From: JARIHC01 sp035546975
GTDB taxonomy: Bacteria > Patescibacteriota > Saccharimonadia > Saccharimonadales > UBA4665
Direction: 5' to 3'
Length of the DNA stretch: 33,125 nucleotides
Assembly (NCBI GenBank): GCA_035546975.1
Contig: DASZVS010000006.1
Span: 1 to 33,125 of the forward strand
The notes below the pieces were generated by a model. That model was not told the DNA's origin. It did no database searches and saw only the letters and a program-made list of their open reading frames with translations. Made by a program: the position numbers and the translations under genes. Shown here piece after piece: positions 22,037 to 31,073 of the stretch (the stretch's first letter is position 1; every line of letters starts with the position of its first letter).

Positions 22037-23125
22037 ATGGTTACAAAAGAATCAATTGAGGAACAGCTCAAGGAAATTCACTATAACTACCACGGGTGGG
22101 GACGTACGGAAATTAATGAATTGCCTGCCGTGATTATGCCGGATGAAAAGATTTTCGAGTGTGTCAACGGAATCTATGAGGGCGGTTTTGCCTTACTGGT
22201 AGCGACTAACTTTCGGGTGCTATTGATTGATAAGAAGCCGCTTAATTATCTGACTGTAGAAGATTTGCGGTTTGATATGATCAGCGAAATTGATTACAGC
22301 CACCGATTATTAGGTGCCCGCATCAGCATTTCCACCGGTTCGAAAAACCTTCGCTTTTTAAGCTATAACCAGCCCCGGCTTCGTAAGCTGGTAACCCATG
22401 TTCAAAATACTATGGCTGAGATCAAGAAAAGACAGTCTGAGCATGAGGAGGGGCAGAAAACCCACTTGGAGCAAATCAACCAGCAGTTGCAAGCTTATTT
22501 GCTGGCCCAGCACCAGCAACAACAAAAGATCCAGCAACAACTTGAAAAGAGCGTTCAGCAACCTAGCGATGTGCAACCGGTGAAGCCTACGCCGGAGCTT
22601 GCCGACTATCTGTACGCCCAAAGTCTACTGGCCCAGTACAACGATAATAGAGGTACTAATAGTCCCCCTGTAGAAATTCCGCCTGCTCCTGCGGAAACTG
22701 CAGTAGCCCCGGCTGTAACGGCTCCGGAAGTAGTTCCGACATCGAACGACGTCTTAGCGGCCAGCGATGCCCGGGCAGCTGATCTCTATAAAGAGGGTAT
22801 GAATGAGGTGTTCGGGCATGTAAATACCCAGGCTTCCCAGCCTGCATCTGCCGCACAACAGCCAAGCCAGCAAGTATCCGCACCACCGTTGCCCACGCCT
22901 GTACAGCAGCAATCGCAACAAGCGCTGTCGCCTCTGTATATGACGGCCCAGGCGGTCCAACACGCCCTCGAAATTAATCCGCTCAGGATTGCCCACTCAA
23001 AGCTTCCGCTCGCTATGCGAAATAAGAAATTTGGCAGGCCTTCATTCCATGCCCATAGCCAGGCAAGCGCCATTCAGGAAGATGCGCCGGGGGCACCCTC
23101 GGAAATTGCTCCAGTTCACTCTTAG
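22037..23125 (+). CDS. Bacterial PH-domain protein with Gln/Pro-rich tail
   Basis: A 362-residue protein. Residues about 28-125 look like a bacterial pleckstrin-homology domain of the YokE/bPH type (DEKIFECVNGIYEGGFALLVATNFRVLLIDKK, then DMISEIDYSHRLLGARISIST, then RLRKLVTHVQNTMAEIKKRQ as the closing helix). A Gln-rich coiled coil follows (about 140-185), then a low-complexity Pro/Ala/Gln region to the C-terminus, probably disordered. There is no signal peptide or membrane helix; it is cytoplasmic. The PH part may bind lipid or protein, but the partner is unknown. Strong GGAGG 7 bases upstream. Divergent from the CRP/FNR gene across a CRP-like box, so probably its regulatory target. Confidence 0.75.
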   Translation: MVTKESIEEQLKEIHYNYHGWGRTEINELPAVIMPDEKIFECVNGIYEGGFALLVATNFRVLLIDKKPLNYLTVEDLRFDMISEIDYSHRLLGARISISTGSKNLRFLSYNQPRLRKLVTHVQNTMAEIKKRQSEHEEGQKTHLEQINQQLQAYLLAQHQQQQKIQQQLEKSVQQPSDVQPVKPTPELADYLYAQSLLAQYNDNRGTNSPPVEIPPAPAETAVAPAVTAPEVVPTSNDVLAASDARAADLYKEGMNEVFGHVNTQASQPASAAQQPSQQVSAPPLPTPVQQQSQQALSPLYMTAQAVQHALEINPLRIAHSKLPLAMRNKKFGRPSFHAHSQASAIQEDAPGAPSEIAPVHS

Positions 23126-23163
23126 CTGAGTGCTTGTATTTCTTCTCCCCTAAACAGGAGCGG

Positions 23164-24249
23164 TTATTTCGAAACGTTAAATTTAAATTCGACTACGTCG
23201 TCGGGCTGCATGACATACGTTTTGCCTTCGGTCCGGACTTTGCCTGCACTTCGAGCTGCCGCCAGTGAGCCTGCTGATACCAAATCATCGTAATTGACTA
23301 TGTCGGCGGCGATGAACCCCCGTTCGAAATCACCGTGAATAGCGCCCGCCGCTTCCGGTGCTGTAGCGCCACGCCGGATTGTCCATGCCCGGACTTCTTT
23401 CTCGCCGGCAGTTAGGAAGCTCTGCAGGCCGAGCGTTTTATATGCTGCTCGTATGAGCTGTAGAAGCCCGGATTCAGCCTGGCCGTAACTTTGTAGTAAC
23501 TCGGCGGCATCATTTTCATCGAGGTCCTTTAGCTCGCTTTCGAGCTTTGCGCATATGAATAAAGCCTCCGAAGGCGCAACCATTTTTTTCAATGTATCTT
23601 GCTTTGCGGCGTCGTTTAGCCCAGTTTCATCTACATTGAATACATAAATGACCGGCTTGCTGGTTAAAAGCTGTAAATCGGTGATATGCTCACGGTCGAT
23701 TTCAGGGTGGCTCCATACCGGCTCACCATCATTTAAGAATGTATTCAGTTGCTTATATGTATCCGCAACAGCTTTTAGTTTAGGGTTCGCCTTAGCCTCT
23801 TTTTCAATTCTTGGCAGCCGGTTAGTTACTGTCTGCAGGTCGGCCAGCACGAGCTCGGTATTAATAACTGAAATGTCTTTTTCCGGGTCATGCGCCTCGT
23901 CGACGTGCGTTACGTTTGAATCTTCAAATGCCCTGACCACCTGAATAATGGCATTGGTAGTGCGAATATGGCTCAAGAATTGATTACCGAGTCCTTCGCC
24001 CTGGCTGGCTCCGGCAACTAATCCGGCGATATCAACGAAAGTCACTGTTGCCGGAACAATTTTACTGGTTCCGTACAGCTGGGCAAGTTTAGCCAGGCGT
24101 TCATCGGGGACGGGGACAACGCCGGTGTTAGGTTCGATCGTGGCAAAAGGGTAGTTCGCTGCCAGGATATTGCTGCCTGTCAGCGCATTAAATAATGTTG
24201 ACTTGCCAACGTTAGGCAGGCCTACGATGCCACATGAAACACTTGCCAT
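23164..24249 (-). CDS. ychF: Obg-like ATPase YchF
   Basis: A 361-residue translation-associated P-loop NTPase of the Obg/HflX group that prefers ATP. G1 is CGIVGLPNVGKSTLFNALTG, the switch I region has ANYPFATIEPNTGVV, and G3 is VDIAGLVAGASQGEGLGNQFL. The G4 position reads VFNVDE instead of NKxD, as expected for the ATP-preferring YchF group. A coiled-coil insert (about 125-200) and the C-terminal TGS domain ending VMQPDDVVEFKFNV complete it. Normal length is 363. There is no Shine-Dalgarno; an extended -10 ends 8 bases before the ATG. It converges on the PH-domain gene. Confidence 0.97.
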   Translation of the reverse strand: MASVSCGIVGLPNVGKSTLFNALTGSNILAANYPFATIEPNTGVVPVPDERLAKLAQLYGTSKIVPATVTFVDIAGLVAGASQGEGLGNQFLSHIRTTNAIIQVVRAFEDSNVTHVDEAHDPEKDISVINTELVLADLQTVTNRLPRIEKEAKANPKLKAVADTYKQLNTFLNDGEPVWSHPEIDREHITDLQLLTSKPVIYVFNVDETGLNDAAKQDTLKKMVAPSEALFICAKLESELKDLDENDAAELLQSYGQAESGLLQLIRAAYKTLGLQSFLTAGEKEVRAWTIRRGATAPEAAGAIHGDFERGFIAADIVNYDDLVSAGSLAAARSAGKVRTEGKTYVMQPDDVVEFKFNVSK

Positions 24250-24256
24250 TTACTTA

Positions 24257-24265
24257 ATTGTACCA
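24257..24265 (-). promoter_or_regulatory. Extended -10 of ychF, leaderless
   Basis: On the minus strand TGGTACAAT (hexamer 24262-24257) ends 8 bases before ATG 24249. It is back-to-back with the promoter of the next plus-strand gene. Confidence 0.6.
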
Positions 24266-24316
24266 GGGAAGCAGCTAAATACAGATTGCGGTGTGCTAGT
24301 CGCGCTATAGCGTGGG

Positions 24317-24325
24317 TGCTAGTAT
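24317..24325 (+). promoter_or_regulatory. Extended -10 of the GT-C-like gene
   Basis: TGCTAGTAT (hexamer 24320-24325), ending 11 bases before ATG 24336. It predicts a leader of about 4 bases. Confidence 0.45.
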
Positions 24326-24335
24326 TGGTGTAAAT

Positions 24336-26462
24336 ATGAACGTTTTGCTGTTGCAGCTGTTTTGGGCGTCATTTGCTTTCATCGGCTTAGTGGTTTTTCT
24401 GGCATTCTACCGATTCCGCCGGAAAGTTGCGTTTCTCAATAGGTTCTATCATTTTTTAGGGTCGACACATGTACTTATCGTGTTGTTCATGGCATTTGCT
24501 ACGGGTGCGGCGTTATTTGCAGCGCCGGTGCTACTGGCTTACATTTTTGAGTGGCAGGCTTCGGACTTAAGCGGTCTGTACATAGCTGTGCTTGTGCTGA
24601 GTTTATCGCAGGCGTTCCGCCAGCGTTTTTTGGCGTACGGCTTATTTATAAAGTGGAAGCGTGGCCTCACCAAGGGTAGCTTAGCCTCGATATTACCGCT
24701 GCTGATAGCCCTTGGCATAGATTATGCTCTTTCGTTGCACGCGGGTGGCAATCTGCAAGCGGACAGTCCGCTACACGTTGCAAAAATTCAATTATTTGCC
24801 AATAATCATCTTACTTTTGCTGATCCATTTGCAGGATACAACGGAGTGCTCGATTTCCGGTATTCGGCGAACTTGATGGAGGCGCTGCAGGCTAGCGCGG
24901 CCAAGTTACTCGCCGTGCCGGCAACTACTATCTGGTTCTCCTCGTATGCCTTTTACAGGCTAGTGCTGTGGCTCAGCCTGTTTACGCTCACATATGAGCT
25001 TTTACCGAAGCGCTTTCCGCGCGAATGGGCTTATACGGTGGCTATAGTGCTGCCATTTATGTATACCGGCTATTTTTTCTCCATGGCCGAGGTGCCAAAT
25101 TGTTTTGCTATTGCTTGGAGCTCTCTGCTGCTTGTCGGTATGAAACTTTTGGTGGAGGGCAGGGGTTCGTACGTATTTTTATTGGCCGCACTGCTCACGA
25201 GCGTGACGCATGCGGCAACATCATCCGTCGATATTGTGTTTATCGGCTTAACTATGCTGGTACTTTGGCTGGCCAAACGACCACTGAAACAAATTCCGGC
25301 CCTACTGGGTGGCATGCTAATGCTTGCCGTGCCCGTTGCGGCAAATGCTGTAGCACCATCTCGCAGTACCACACTGCCTAATGGCGAGCTAGGCGGCGAC
25401 TCGCTGCACAATCCGATAGGAATCTTCCATCTTGGCCACTTAGTTCTGCCCAAGCCGTACGTAACGCCGGCTGGCAGTTATCTCAGCATTGCTGACCCGC
25501 TGGCTATCGGGGTTGGCATTGCCTTGATTGCCTACGTTATTTTTCTGAGGCGGTGGCTGAAAAGCAGGCTGCTCAAAAAAACCGTTATTGTGTTGGTGGC
25601 ACTTGCTGGTTTATCCGTCTACAATGCGCTGTATGCCAGCCTGGCGGGATATGCTTTCATCGTATACTGGGCAAAGAACCGACGTACAAAATTGTTGCTT
25701 GTTCTGGCGATCGTATTTTACGGCTTGATAATTTATAATCCTGTAGTCCTGACTGCCGTTTCCGGCCATGCGCCGCTTTGGCTGCTGGCCCGGTTTGAAG
25801 ACCTGAACACAATTGCGTTCATTGCGCCTGTAATCGGCTTACTCGGGCTTTATTATGCGGCGGCAAAATACTGGGATGTGCCAGAAGTGGCGAAAGGGTA
25901 CGGCTTGTTATTGGTGCTTATAATAGCTGTCGTCCTGCCAGTGCATAGATTTCCATTATCTCCTAAGCAAATTGCCCAAACAGCGTCATCGAGCAGGCGA
26001 ACCAACCAGCAAGATTACCGTGATGTCGAGCAGTTGCGGCAGCTTGACCCGTATTTGGACGGCCAAGTGGTTTTTACAAACGACCTGGAAATCACAGGCT
26101 TAATGGGCGCTGCCAATTCTGGTAAGCCTGTAGGTTTTGTATACACCATTGGGTCTAACCAAGCGGAGAACTTACAGCAGCGGATAAATTGCCAGCAACA
26201 ATTATTCAAACAGCTCAGCCTAGGCGATTTACAAGCAGCAAAAGTTACACGCCTTGCACTTATTCCGGGGAATAACGACGGTATATTATTTTATGGGAAC
26301 GACTTTACATTCAGGCCTGGCGGCCAGCCGTACGAACGTGCCGCCAGTCTCAAGTATTTAAAATTTATGAAGCAGATCGGGGATGTTCGCGTATATGCAG
26401 TGCGTTCGGAACCTATGGCCATGAGCACCGGTTCGGTGTGCAATATACCGCGCGGCCAGTAA
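24336..26462 (+). CDS. Polytopic membrane protein, GT-C glycosyltransferase-like
   Basis: A 708-residue membrane protein with about 13-15 hydrophobic helices between residues 5 and 550, then a soluble C-terminal domain (about 555-700). The layout suggests a GT-C-fold lipid-linked glycosyltransferase. The first large external loop holds acidic residues in GGNLQADSPLHVAKIQLFANN and ADPFAGYNGVLDF, as in members whose catalytic Asp lies in loop 1. The soluble part starts RDVEQLRQLDPYLDGQVVFTND. The family cannot be fixed by eye, so cell-surface glycan assembly is only a suggestion. The frame is open from GTG 24312, but ATG 24336 follows the extended -10 and starts MNVLLLQLFW, a natural first helix. 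Stands alone; its end overlaps only the non-coding extension of the next frame. Confidence 0.6.
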   Translation: MNVLLLQLFWASFAFIGLVVFLAFYRFRRKVAFLNRFYHFLGSTHVLIVLFMAFATGAALFAAPVLLAYIFEWQASDLSGLYIAVLVLSLSQAFRQRFLAYGLFIKWKRGLTKGSLASILPLLIALGIDYALSLHAGGNLQADSPLHVAKIQLFANNHLTFADPFAGYNGVLDFRYSANLMEALQASAAKLLAVPATTIWFSSYAFYRLVLWLSLFTLTYELLPKRFPREWAYTVAIVLPFMYTGYFFSMAEVPNCFAIAWSSLLLVGMKLLVEGRGSYVFLLAALLTSVTHAATSSVDIVFIGLTMLVLWLAKRPLKQIPALLGGMLMLAVPVAANAVAPSRSTTLPNGELGGDSLHNPIGIFHLGHLVLPKPYVTPAGSYLSIADPLAIGVGIALIAYVIFLRRWLKSRLLKKTVIVLVALAGLSVYNALYASLAGYAFIVYWAKNRRTKLLLVLAIVFYGLIIYNPVVLTAVSGHAPLWLLARFEDLNTIAFIAPVIGLLGLYYAAAKYWDVPEVAKGYGLLLVLIIAVVLPVHRFPLSPKQIAQTASSSRRTNQQDYRDVEQLRQLDPYLDGQVVFTNDLEITGLMGAANSGKPVGFVYTIGSNQAENLQQRINCQQQLFKQLSLGDLQAAKVTRLALIPGNNDGILFYGNDFTFRPGGQPYERAASLKYLKFMKQIGDVRVYAVRSEPMAMSTGSVCNIPRGQ

Positions 26463-26488
26463 GCTGCATTGAATTATTACATTCGCGA

Positions 26489-26494
26489 TATAAT
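26489..26494 (+). promoter_or_regulatory. -10 element of the methyltransferase gene
   Basis: Perfect TATAAT, ending 10 bases before ATG 26504; a near-leaderless start. No convincing -35 at 17 bases. Confidence 0.55.
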
Positions 26495-26503
26495 GCACAT
26501 AGC

Positions 26504-27274
26504 ATGGAGATAGAAAATTTTCGTGCATCCATTGCGGACCGTACGGACAGAAGGCTCAAAAATTATGAAGCTATGTTCGGAGCGCTCCCCGTCACTGCCG
26601 GGCAGACGCTTGTTAATGTAGGGGCGGGCGACAGCGCCCTTGGCAATGAGTTGCCGGGCGTGAATGTTATAGACGTTGATTACGGATACAGTAAGTTGCC
26701 GCCACTATATAATCCGGACACAGGTATACAAGGGTCGTATGAGGGAACTGCGATTGCGGCAAAAGCTAGCGAAATCCCCTTGGGCGACGATGCAGCTGAT
26801 TGTGTAGTGGCCTCTTTTTTATTCATGCATATGAACGAGTCGAATGTAGCCAGGTCGCTCGATGAGTGTATACGGATTACAGCGCCTCGCCACAAAGTTC
26901 TTATCGGCCCGGTATGGGACAGAAAAAACGTAGCACCCGGCCTTAAAAGCAAACATGTCCATTTCCGCGTTGCTAGATACGCCGACGGTTGGGCGCGGCT
27001 GTTGCACTCAATGGCCATTACGATACCGGAAGACAAAAGTGAACTGGCAGGTCTTCCTGAACGTATTGCAGCATCCCGAATGCTAGGCAATATGCCGCCA
27101 TGGAGAAACCTTTTTAATTTGGCTCGGCAATGTCTTGGATATTGCTGTAACGGCGAACAGGCGAACAGGCGCTTTGACATTGGCGGCCATTTACTGCACC
27201 TGGACCCGCTATTTGGAGAAAGAGAAGACTTGCTGGAGCCTCCATTTATATTCCAGCCAGCTATTGACGACTAA
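26504..27274 (+). CDS. Class I SAM-dependent methyltransferase-like protein
   Basis: A 256-residue protein. Motif I of the Rossmann methyltransferases is visible as TLVNVGAGDSALGNEL, followed by an acidic strand end NVIDVDYGY and the motif-IV-like stretch IPLGDDAADCVVASFLFMHM, typical of methyltransferase type-11 domains, with the R/K-L helix 'SLDECIRITAPRHKVLIGPVW'. The middle GYSKLPPLYNPD is an unusual insertion after motif II. Substrate unknown. The frame is open from GTG 26438 inside the previous gene; ATG 26504 is preferred because of the TATAAT at 26489-26494. The C-terminal third is Trp/Cys/His-containing and not recognised. Confidence 0.75.
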   Translation: MEIENFRASIADRTDRRLKNYEAMFGALPVTAGQTLVNVGAGDSALGNELPGVNVIDVDYGYSKLPPLYNPDTGIQGSYEGTAIAAKASEIPLGDDAADCVVASFLFMHMNESNVARSLDECIRITAPRHKVLIGPVWDRKNVAPGLKSKHVHFRVARYADGWARLLHSMAITIPEDKSELAGLPERIAASRMLGNMPPWRNLFNLARQCLGYCCNGEQANRRFDIGGHLLHLDPLFGEREDLLEPPFIFQPAIDD

Positions 27275-27286
27275 GCTGCCAGAAGT

Positions 27287-27295
27287 TGCTACACT
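27287..27295 (+). promoter_or_regulatory. Extended -10 of the DUF1697 gene
   Basis: TGCTACACT (hexamer 27290-27295), ending 9 bases before ATG 27304; a leaderless start. Identical to the element at 20461-20469. Confidence 0.5.
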
Positions 27296-27303
27296 TATAT
27301 ACA

Positions 27304-27825
27304 ATGGCCAAGTATGTAGCACTTCTAAGAGGGGTCAATGTCGGCGGGCGGATTGTTAAAATGGCCGATCTCAAAACATGCTTGGAGAAAGCCGGTCTGG
27401 AGAATGTCGTTACCGTATTACAGTCCGGTAACGTTGTGTTCGAGAGCCAGTTAAGCTCGGCGGATCTGAAAAAAGTAATCGAAACAACATTAACTGAAAC
27501 GTTTGCATACCCAGCGAAAGCTCAAGTACTGTCTATGAACCGGCTTCAAAAAATAGTGGATGGATACCCGTTCGGCACGGCGAGTGACCGACAACATGAT
27601 TACGTAATTTTTATAGAAAATGCCCTTGAAGAAGCGTTGCTTGGAGAAACGTATAACTTAGCGCCGGGCGAACAAGTCCAGGGCGGCGAGGGCGTCGTGT
27701 ATTGGCGTGTTGATAAGGGCTTGACGCTCAAAAGTTCATTCGCCAAAGTGTTGGCAAAATCAAAATATCGCGACCTCAACACTAACCGCAATATTAAAAC
27801 TCTCAAAAAACTCCTCGCGCTGTAG
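27304..27825 (+). CDS. DUF1697 family protein
   Basis: A 173-residue cytoplasmic protein of the DUF1697 (COG3797) family. The signature N-terminus is YVALLRGVNVGGRIVKMADLKTCLE, followed by TVLQSGNVVFES, VLSMNRLQKIVDGYPF, and the end VLAKSKYRDLNTNRNIKTLKKLL (typically '..R.WrTv.kL..L'). The biochemical function of the family is not established. The frame is open from TTG 27286, but that codon lies in the extended -10; ATG 27304 gives the canonical family start. It stands alone between the methyltransferase and the ABC exporter. Confidence 0.9.
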   Translation: MAKYVALLRGVNVGGRIVKMADLKTCLEKAGLENVVTVLQSGNVVFESQLSSADLKKVIETTLTETFAYPAKAQVLSMNRLQKIVDGYPFGTASDRQHDYVIFIENALEEALLGETYNLAPGEQVQGGEGVVYWRVDKGLTLKSSFAKVLAKSKYRDLNTNRNIKTLKKLLAL

Positions 27826-27884
27826 TTATAAGAGCCTCTGTCTGCGGCCCGAACTCTGTTATGCTTATAGCAGACTGGGTAGGG

Positions 27885-29792
27885 ATGGAATACGAAAGAC
27901 TAAAACAGGCTATAGAAGAAGGTGTGTCCAAGGGCGTCCCCATGGACTTTATTTCGTACAGCTTGAAGCGTGCTGGTTGGCCACAAAGCATGGTGGACGA
28001 AACTATCGAAACGTGGCAGCGCGAAAACGGCCGCTCGAACCATACGACAGCATTCAAGGACTGGCTCAAAAAATACTATGCCCAAGCCAAGCCCGCCATT
28101 GCACTTATGGTGGGATTAAATACGATTGCTTCCGCCATAGCCCTATTGCAACCGTGGCCGCTTAAACTGCTTGCAGACTCAGTGTTCGGCACCATACCGG
28201 CCCCCGGTCCGCTGCGGCCCTATACGCATACGCCAAAGCTCATTCTTATCGTTTCTTTGCTGACGCTGCTTATTTTTCTGCTTGGCCAGGCCTTTGGCGT
28301 CCTCAAGGATTATTTGCTCTTAAGGATCAGTTACTGGCTGAACCGCGCCATCAAAGAAGAGTCATTCCGCCATATATTGCACTTGCCGCTATACCATGAA
28401 GGTCGTCTGCCAAAAGGCGACTATATTTACCGGCAGAACGATGTTACGAACAGTTTGTCGGATCTCGTTTTGAACTCTACCTCAGAAATTATCGGCTCAG
28501 TTATTCTAATTATTGGCGTTACGGCAATTATGCTGGCGCTTAATGCCAAGCTGACGGTTTTCACTATTTTCGTCGTGCCGTTCCTTATAATTTCTGTGCG
28601 GATTTTTGGCCCCGTAATGGCCCGGCTCGGCCAAGCCCTGACCAAGCTGTTCAGCCAGACTTCTTCCTTGATTGCTGAGTCGATAGACAATGCGGAAGTA
28701 GTCCAAGCCTTTACCATGCAAGAACGCCAAGTCCAAAAGCTTAAATCGCTTTGGCAACAAACGTATGTTATTTCGCGCAAAGGGCTTCTGTGGGGCAAAG
28801 CGTTCCAATTCAGCAACGGCTTGGTTGTTATTCTCGGCACGTCGGTCGTCATATATTTCGGCGGTACCGAGGCGCTCCGCGGCCAATTTTCCCTTGGTGA
28901 GTTGCTTATTTTCATGACATACCTCGGCTACCTCATTAATCCGATCCAAGATATCACCTCCCAGATAACTATTCGCCGCCAGAAGATGGTAAACGTTAGC
29001 CGTATCTACGAGGTTTTGAGCGATCATGAAGGCGTAGAACACCTGCGCGAAGGCCGGAGGTTGCCGCGCATCAAGGGTAGGGTGCAGTTCCAAAACGTAT
29101 CGTATGTGGCGCGCGGCGTAACGATTTTAGATCAAATGAGCCTGACCATCGAGCCGGGTGAGAAAGTAGGTATTGTGGGGCCAAGCGGCTCGGGCAAAAC
29201 GACGCTTCTTAGATTATTAGATCTGTATGAGGAGCCGTCAGCCGGTAGGATTTTACTCGACGGCTATGATATTCAAACGGTTAGTCTACAGGATCTGCGC
29301 CGTAACATTGCCTGGATCAGCCAGCAACCGCAACTTTTCAGTACTTCCATTGTCGATAACATGAAAGACGGCGATATTAACCGTGTTATTACGCCCCAAG
29401 AAATCCAGTGGGCTGCCCAAGCAGCAAATATCAACGAGTTTGTGAACAGGTTGCCTATGGGCATGGATTCAATTGCCGGCGAAGGCGGTTCTAGCATGAG
29501 CGGCGGCCAGCGCCAGCGCATATCTATAGCCCGTGCGCTTTTGAAGAACGCGCCTATAATCTGCATGGACGAGCCGACTTCGGCGCTCGACGACCGCTCC
29601 GAGAAATTAATTCATGATTCCATTGGTTCGCTCATCCAAAATAAAACCGTCCTCCTGGCGACGCACCGCATTTCTCTCTTGAGTCTCATGGATAAAGTGT
29701 ATGTGCTCACTGACGGGCGCCTTGTAAATGTCGATGAATACGGCGGCATAGAGAAGTACGAATACCAGCTTCAAATAGCTGACGAATTGTAA
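27885..29792 (+). CDS. ABC exporter, fused permease-ATPase
   Basis: A 635-residue half-transporter. Residues 1-50 form a small helical domain ending in 'RAGWPQSMVDETIETW', a pattern common at the ends of CPR proteins. Then comes a six-helix exporter permease (about 70-360) and the ATPase with Walker A VGPSGSGKTTLL (about 431-442), Q-loop AWISQQPQLF, signature SMSGGQRQRISIARALL, Walker B IICMDEPTSALD and the H-loop LLATHRISLL. The usual LSGGQ reads MSGGQ. It would work as a homodimer exporting lipid, peptide or drug; the substrate is unknown. ATG 27885 (GGTAGGG just upstream) is chosen over ATG 27861, which overlaps a TATGCT/TTATAG -10-like sequence. Confidence 0.92.
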   Translation: MEYERLKQAIEEGVSKGVPMDFISYSLKRAGWPQSMVDETIETWQRENGRSNHTTAFKDWLKKYYAQAKPAIALMVGLNTIASAIALLQPWPLKLLADSVFGTIPAPGPLRPYTHTPKLILIVSLLTLLIFLLGQAFGVLKDYLLLRISYWLNRAIKEESFRHILHLPLYHEGRLPKGDYIYRQNDVTNSLSDLVLNSTSEIIGSVILIIGVTAIMLALNAKLTVFTIFVVPFLIISVRIFGPVMARLGQALTKLFSQTSSLIAESIDNAEVVQAFTMQERQVQKLKSLWQQTYVISRKGLLWGKAFQFSNGLVVILGTSVVIYFGGTEALRGQFSLGELLIFMTYLGYLINPIQDITSQITIRRQKMVNVSRIYEVLSDHEGVEHLREGRRLPRIKGRVQFQNVSYVARGVTILDQMSLTIEPGEKVGIVGPSGSGKTTLLRLLDLYEEPSAGRILLDGYDIQTVSLQDLRRNIAWISQQPQLFSTSIVDNMKDGDINRVITPQEIQWAAQAANINEFVNRLPMGMDSIAGEGGSSMSGGQRQRISIARALLKNAPIICMDEPTSALDDRSEKLIHDSIGSLIQNKTVLLATHRISLLSLMDKVYVLTDGRLVNVDEYGGIEKYEYQLQIADEL

Positions 29793-29832
29793 TGCCGGGG
29801 AGCAGAGTTGGCGTTTTAACTGGGGAAAACTC

Positions 29833-29865
29833 TTGACAAAACGCTAGTGTTTATGCTAGCATTTT
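29833..29865 (+). promoter_or_regulatory. LysM gene promoter with overlapping palindrome
   Basis: -35 TTGACA (29833-29838, perfect), 18-base spacer, -10 TAGCAT (29857-29862) with a TGC extension. An imperfect inverted repeat, AAAACGCTAG (29838-29847) and CTAGCATTTT (29856-29865), pairs at 9 of 10 positions around an 8-base centre. It covers spacer and -10, the place for a repressor operator. Confidence 0.6.
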
Positions 29866-29910
29866 GCTTGAACACTTTTATTAAAACAAACACATAAAAG
29901 GTACAAAAAA

Positions 29911-31056
29911 ATGGCGAACCACAATAATAACAATAACGGCGGCAACCATAACGGTGGCGGTAACAATAATAACAATGGTGGTGGTAATGGCGGCGGCAAC
30001 GGTGGAGGTGGTGGCGGCGGCGTAAGCGACAACCATCCTGCTAATGGCGGCAACAACGTTGCCCAGAACCAACCCGCAAGCGGAGGCGGTAACAATAATA
30101 ACCATAATGGTAATGGTGGCACCTCTGCGCCGGTGCCTACGTCTTCTTGGACGAATGATTACCAAGAATGGTTGAGCGAACACCCTAATCCGGGCCATAG
30201 CCCGGGCACTCCACAGAATGCCGATTATGCAGCATGGCTCCAGCAACACCCCAACCCAGGCAATAATTCTAATGGCAATGGCGGCACTGCGGCTCCGCAT
30301 AATACTAGTTCGGCAGGCATCTCCAATGCTTCTGCCGTGGCACCTGCGCCGAATCCGGCTCCAACTGTTGCTACAGGCACTTCTTACGGCCCGCCTACAA
30401 ACGATAACGGCCAGCTTGATATTAGCGGCAACTTCGCACAAGGCGCAGCAACAGTCGCATCGAGCGCATCAACGGACCCTACAACTACAGACCCGACAAG
30501 CACGGATCCTACAACCACTGACGTGACGGCCGGAACAAACACTTCGGACCAAACGCAAAGTACCGGTTCAACAGATTCGAGCACCACGACTCCTGTTTTA
30601 GGAAGCAGCGACTCAAGTTCCGTAGCTTACACTCAGTCCACTGCCACCACGGCTGGCCAGAGCGGTTATGTGGTGCAGCACGGCGATACGCTGAGCAACA
30701 TTGCCGATAAACACGGCATTTCGCTTAGCCAGATAGAAGCGCTCAATCCGCAGCTTAAAGACCCGAACCTTATTTATGCCGGCCAGGTCGTTAACGTAGG
30801 TGACGCTAGCAAGGCTGCCGCTTCGAGCGCCATTGGCGCCGCGCCTGTATCGCAAGATAGTTTCCCGACAAGTTCTACCTATCCTACGACAGGCCAATCC
30901 AACGCAACTACGGCTTCATCGGTTACTCCCCAAGCTAAGCATGGCTGGGGAGGCGATCCCGCCACTTCGCCGGATCCCGCCCAAACGGCTACTTACGTAG
31001 ACGCCCATCAGAATACCGATCCACTGCAGATCAAAGACCGTAAGTCCACTACATAG
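29911..31056 (+). CDS. LysM-domain protein with Asn/Gly-rich start
   Basis: A 381-residue protein. The first 70 residues are an extreme Asn/Gly/His run. Two tandem motifs follow, DYQEWLSEHPNPG and DYAAWLQQHPNPG (about 84-119), then Pro/Ala and a Ser/Thr/Asp-rich linker with repeated TDPT-type units (about 185-215). One LysM domain is at about 253-297 (YVVQHGDTLSNIADKHGISL, SQIEALNPQLKDPNLIYAGQ) with a Ser/Thr/Pro tail. LysM binds N-acetylglucosamine polymers such as peptidoglycan, so an envelope location is expected, yet no signal peptide, lipobox or membrane helix is visible. There is no hydrolase domain. AAAAGG lies about 10 bases before the ATG. It has its own strong promoter with an operator-like palindrome. 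Confidence 0.75.
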   Translation: MANHNNNNNGGNHNGGGNNNNNGGGNGGGNGGGGGGGVSDNHPANGGNNVAQNQPASGGGNNNNHNGNGGTSAPVPTSSWTNDYQEWLSEHPNPGHSPGTPQNADYAAWLQQHPNPGNNSNGNGGTAAPHNTSSAGISNASAVAPAPNPAPTVATGTSYGPPTNDNGQLDISGNFAQGAATVASSASTDPTTTDPTSTDPTTTDVTAGTNTSDQTQSTGSTDSSTTTPVLGSSDSSSVAYTQSTATTAGQSGYVVQHGDTLSNIADKHGISLSQIEALNPQLKDPNLIYAGQVVNVGDASKAAASSAIGAAPVSQDSFPTSSTYPTTGQSNATTASSVTPQAKHGWGGDPATSPDPAQTATYVDAHQNTDPLQIKDRKSTT

Positions 31057-31072
31057 TCCGGCCGCCGGAACT
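31055..31072. terminator. Hairpin between convergent genes
   Basis: AGTCCGG-CCG-CCGGAACT forms a 7-bp stem with one bulged A between the LysM gene stop and the HAD gene stop. There is no T-run, so terminator function is uncertain in either direction. Confidence 0.3.
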
Positions 31073-31073
31073 G

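Noticed and set aside
23126..23163. Terminator between the PH-domain gene and ychF
   Set aside because: Only a T/C-rich stretch is present; no stem of useful length was found.
29856..30441. Long minus-strand open frames (Pro/Leu/Ile/Val-rich) opposite the LysM gene
   Set aside because: They mirror the Asn/Gly-rich repeat codons of the plus-strand gene; composition is an artefact and no promoter or Shine-Dalgarno precedes them.
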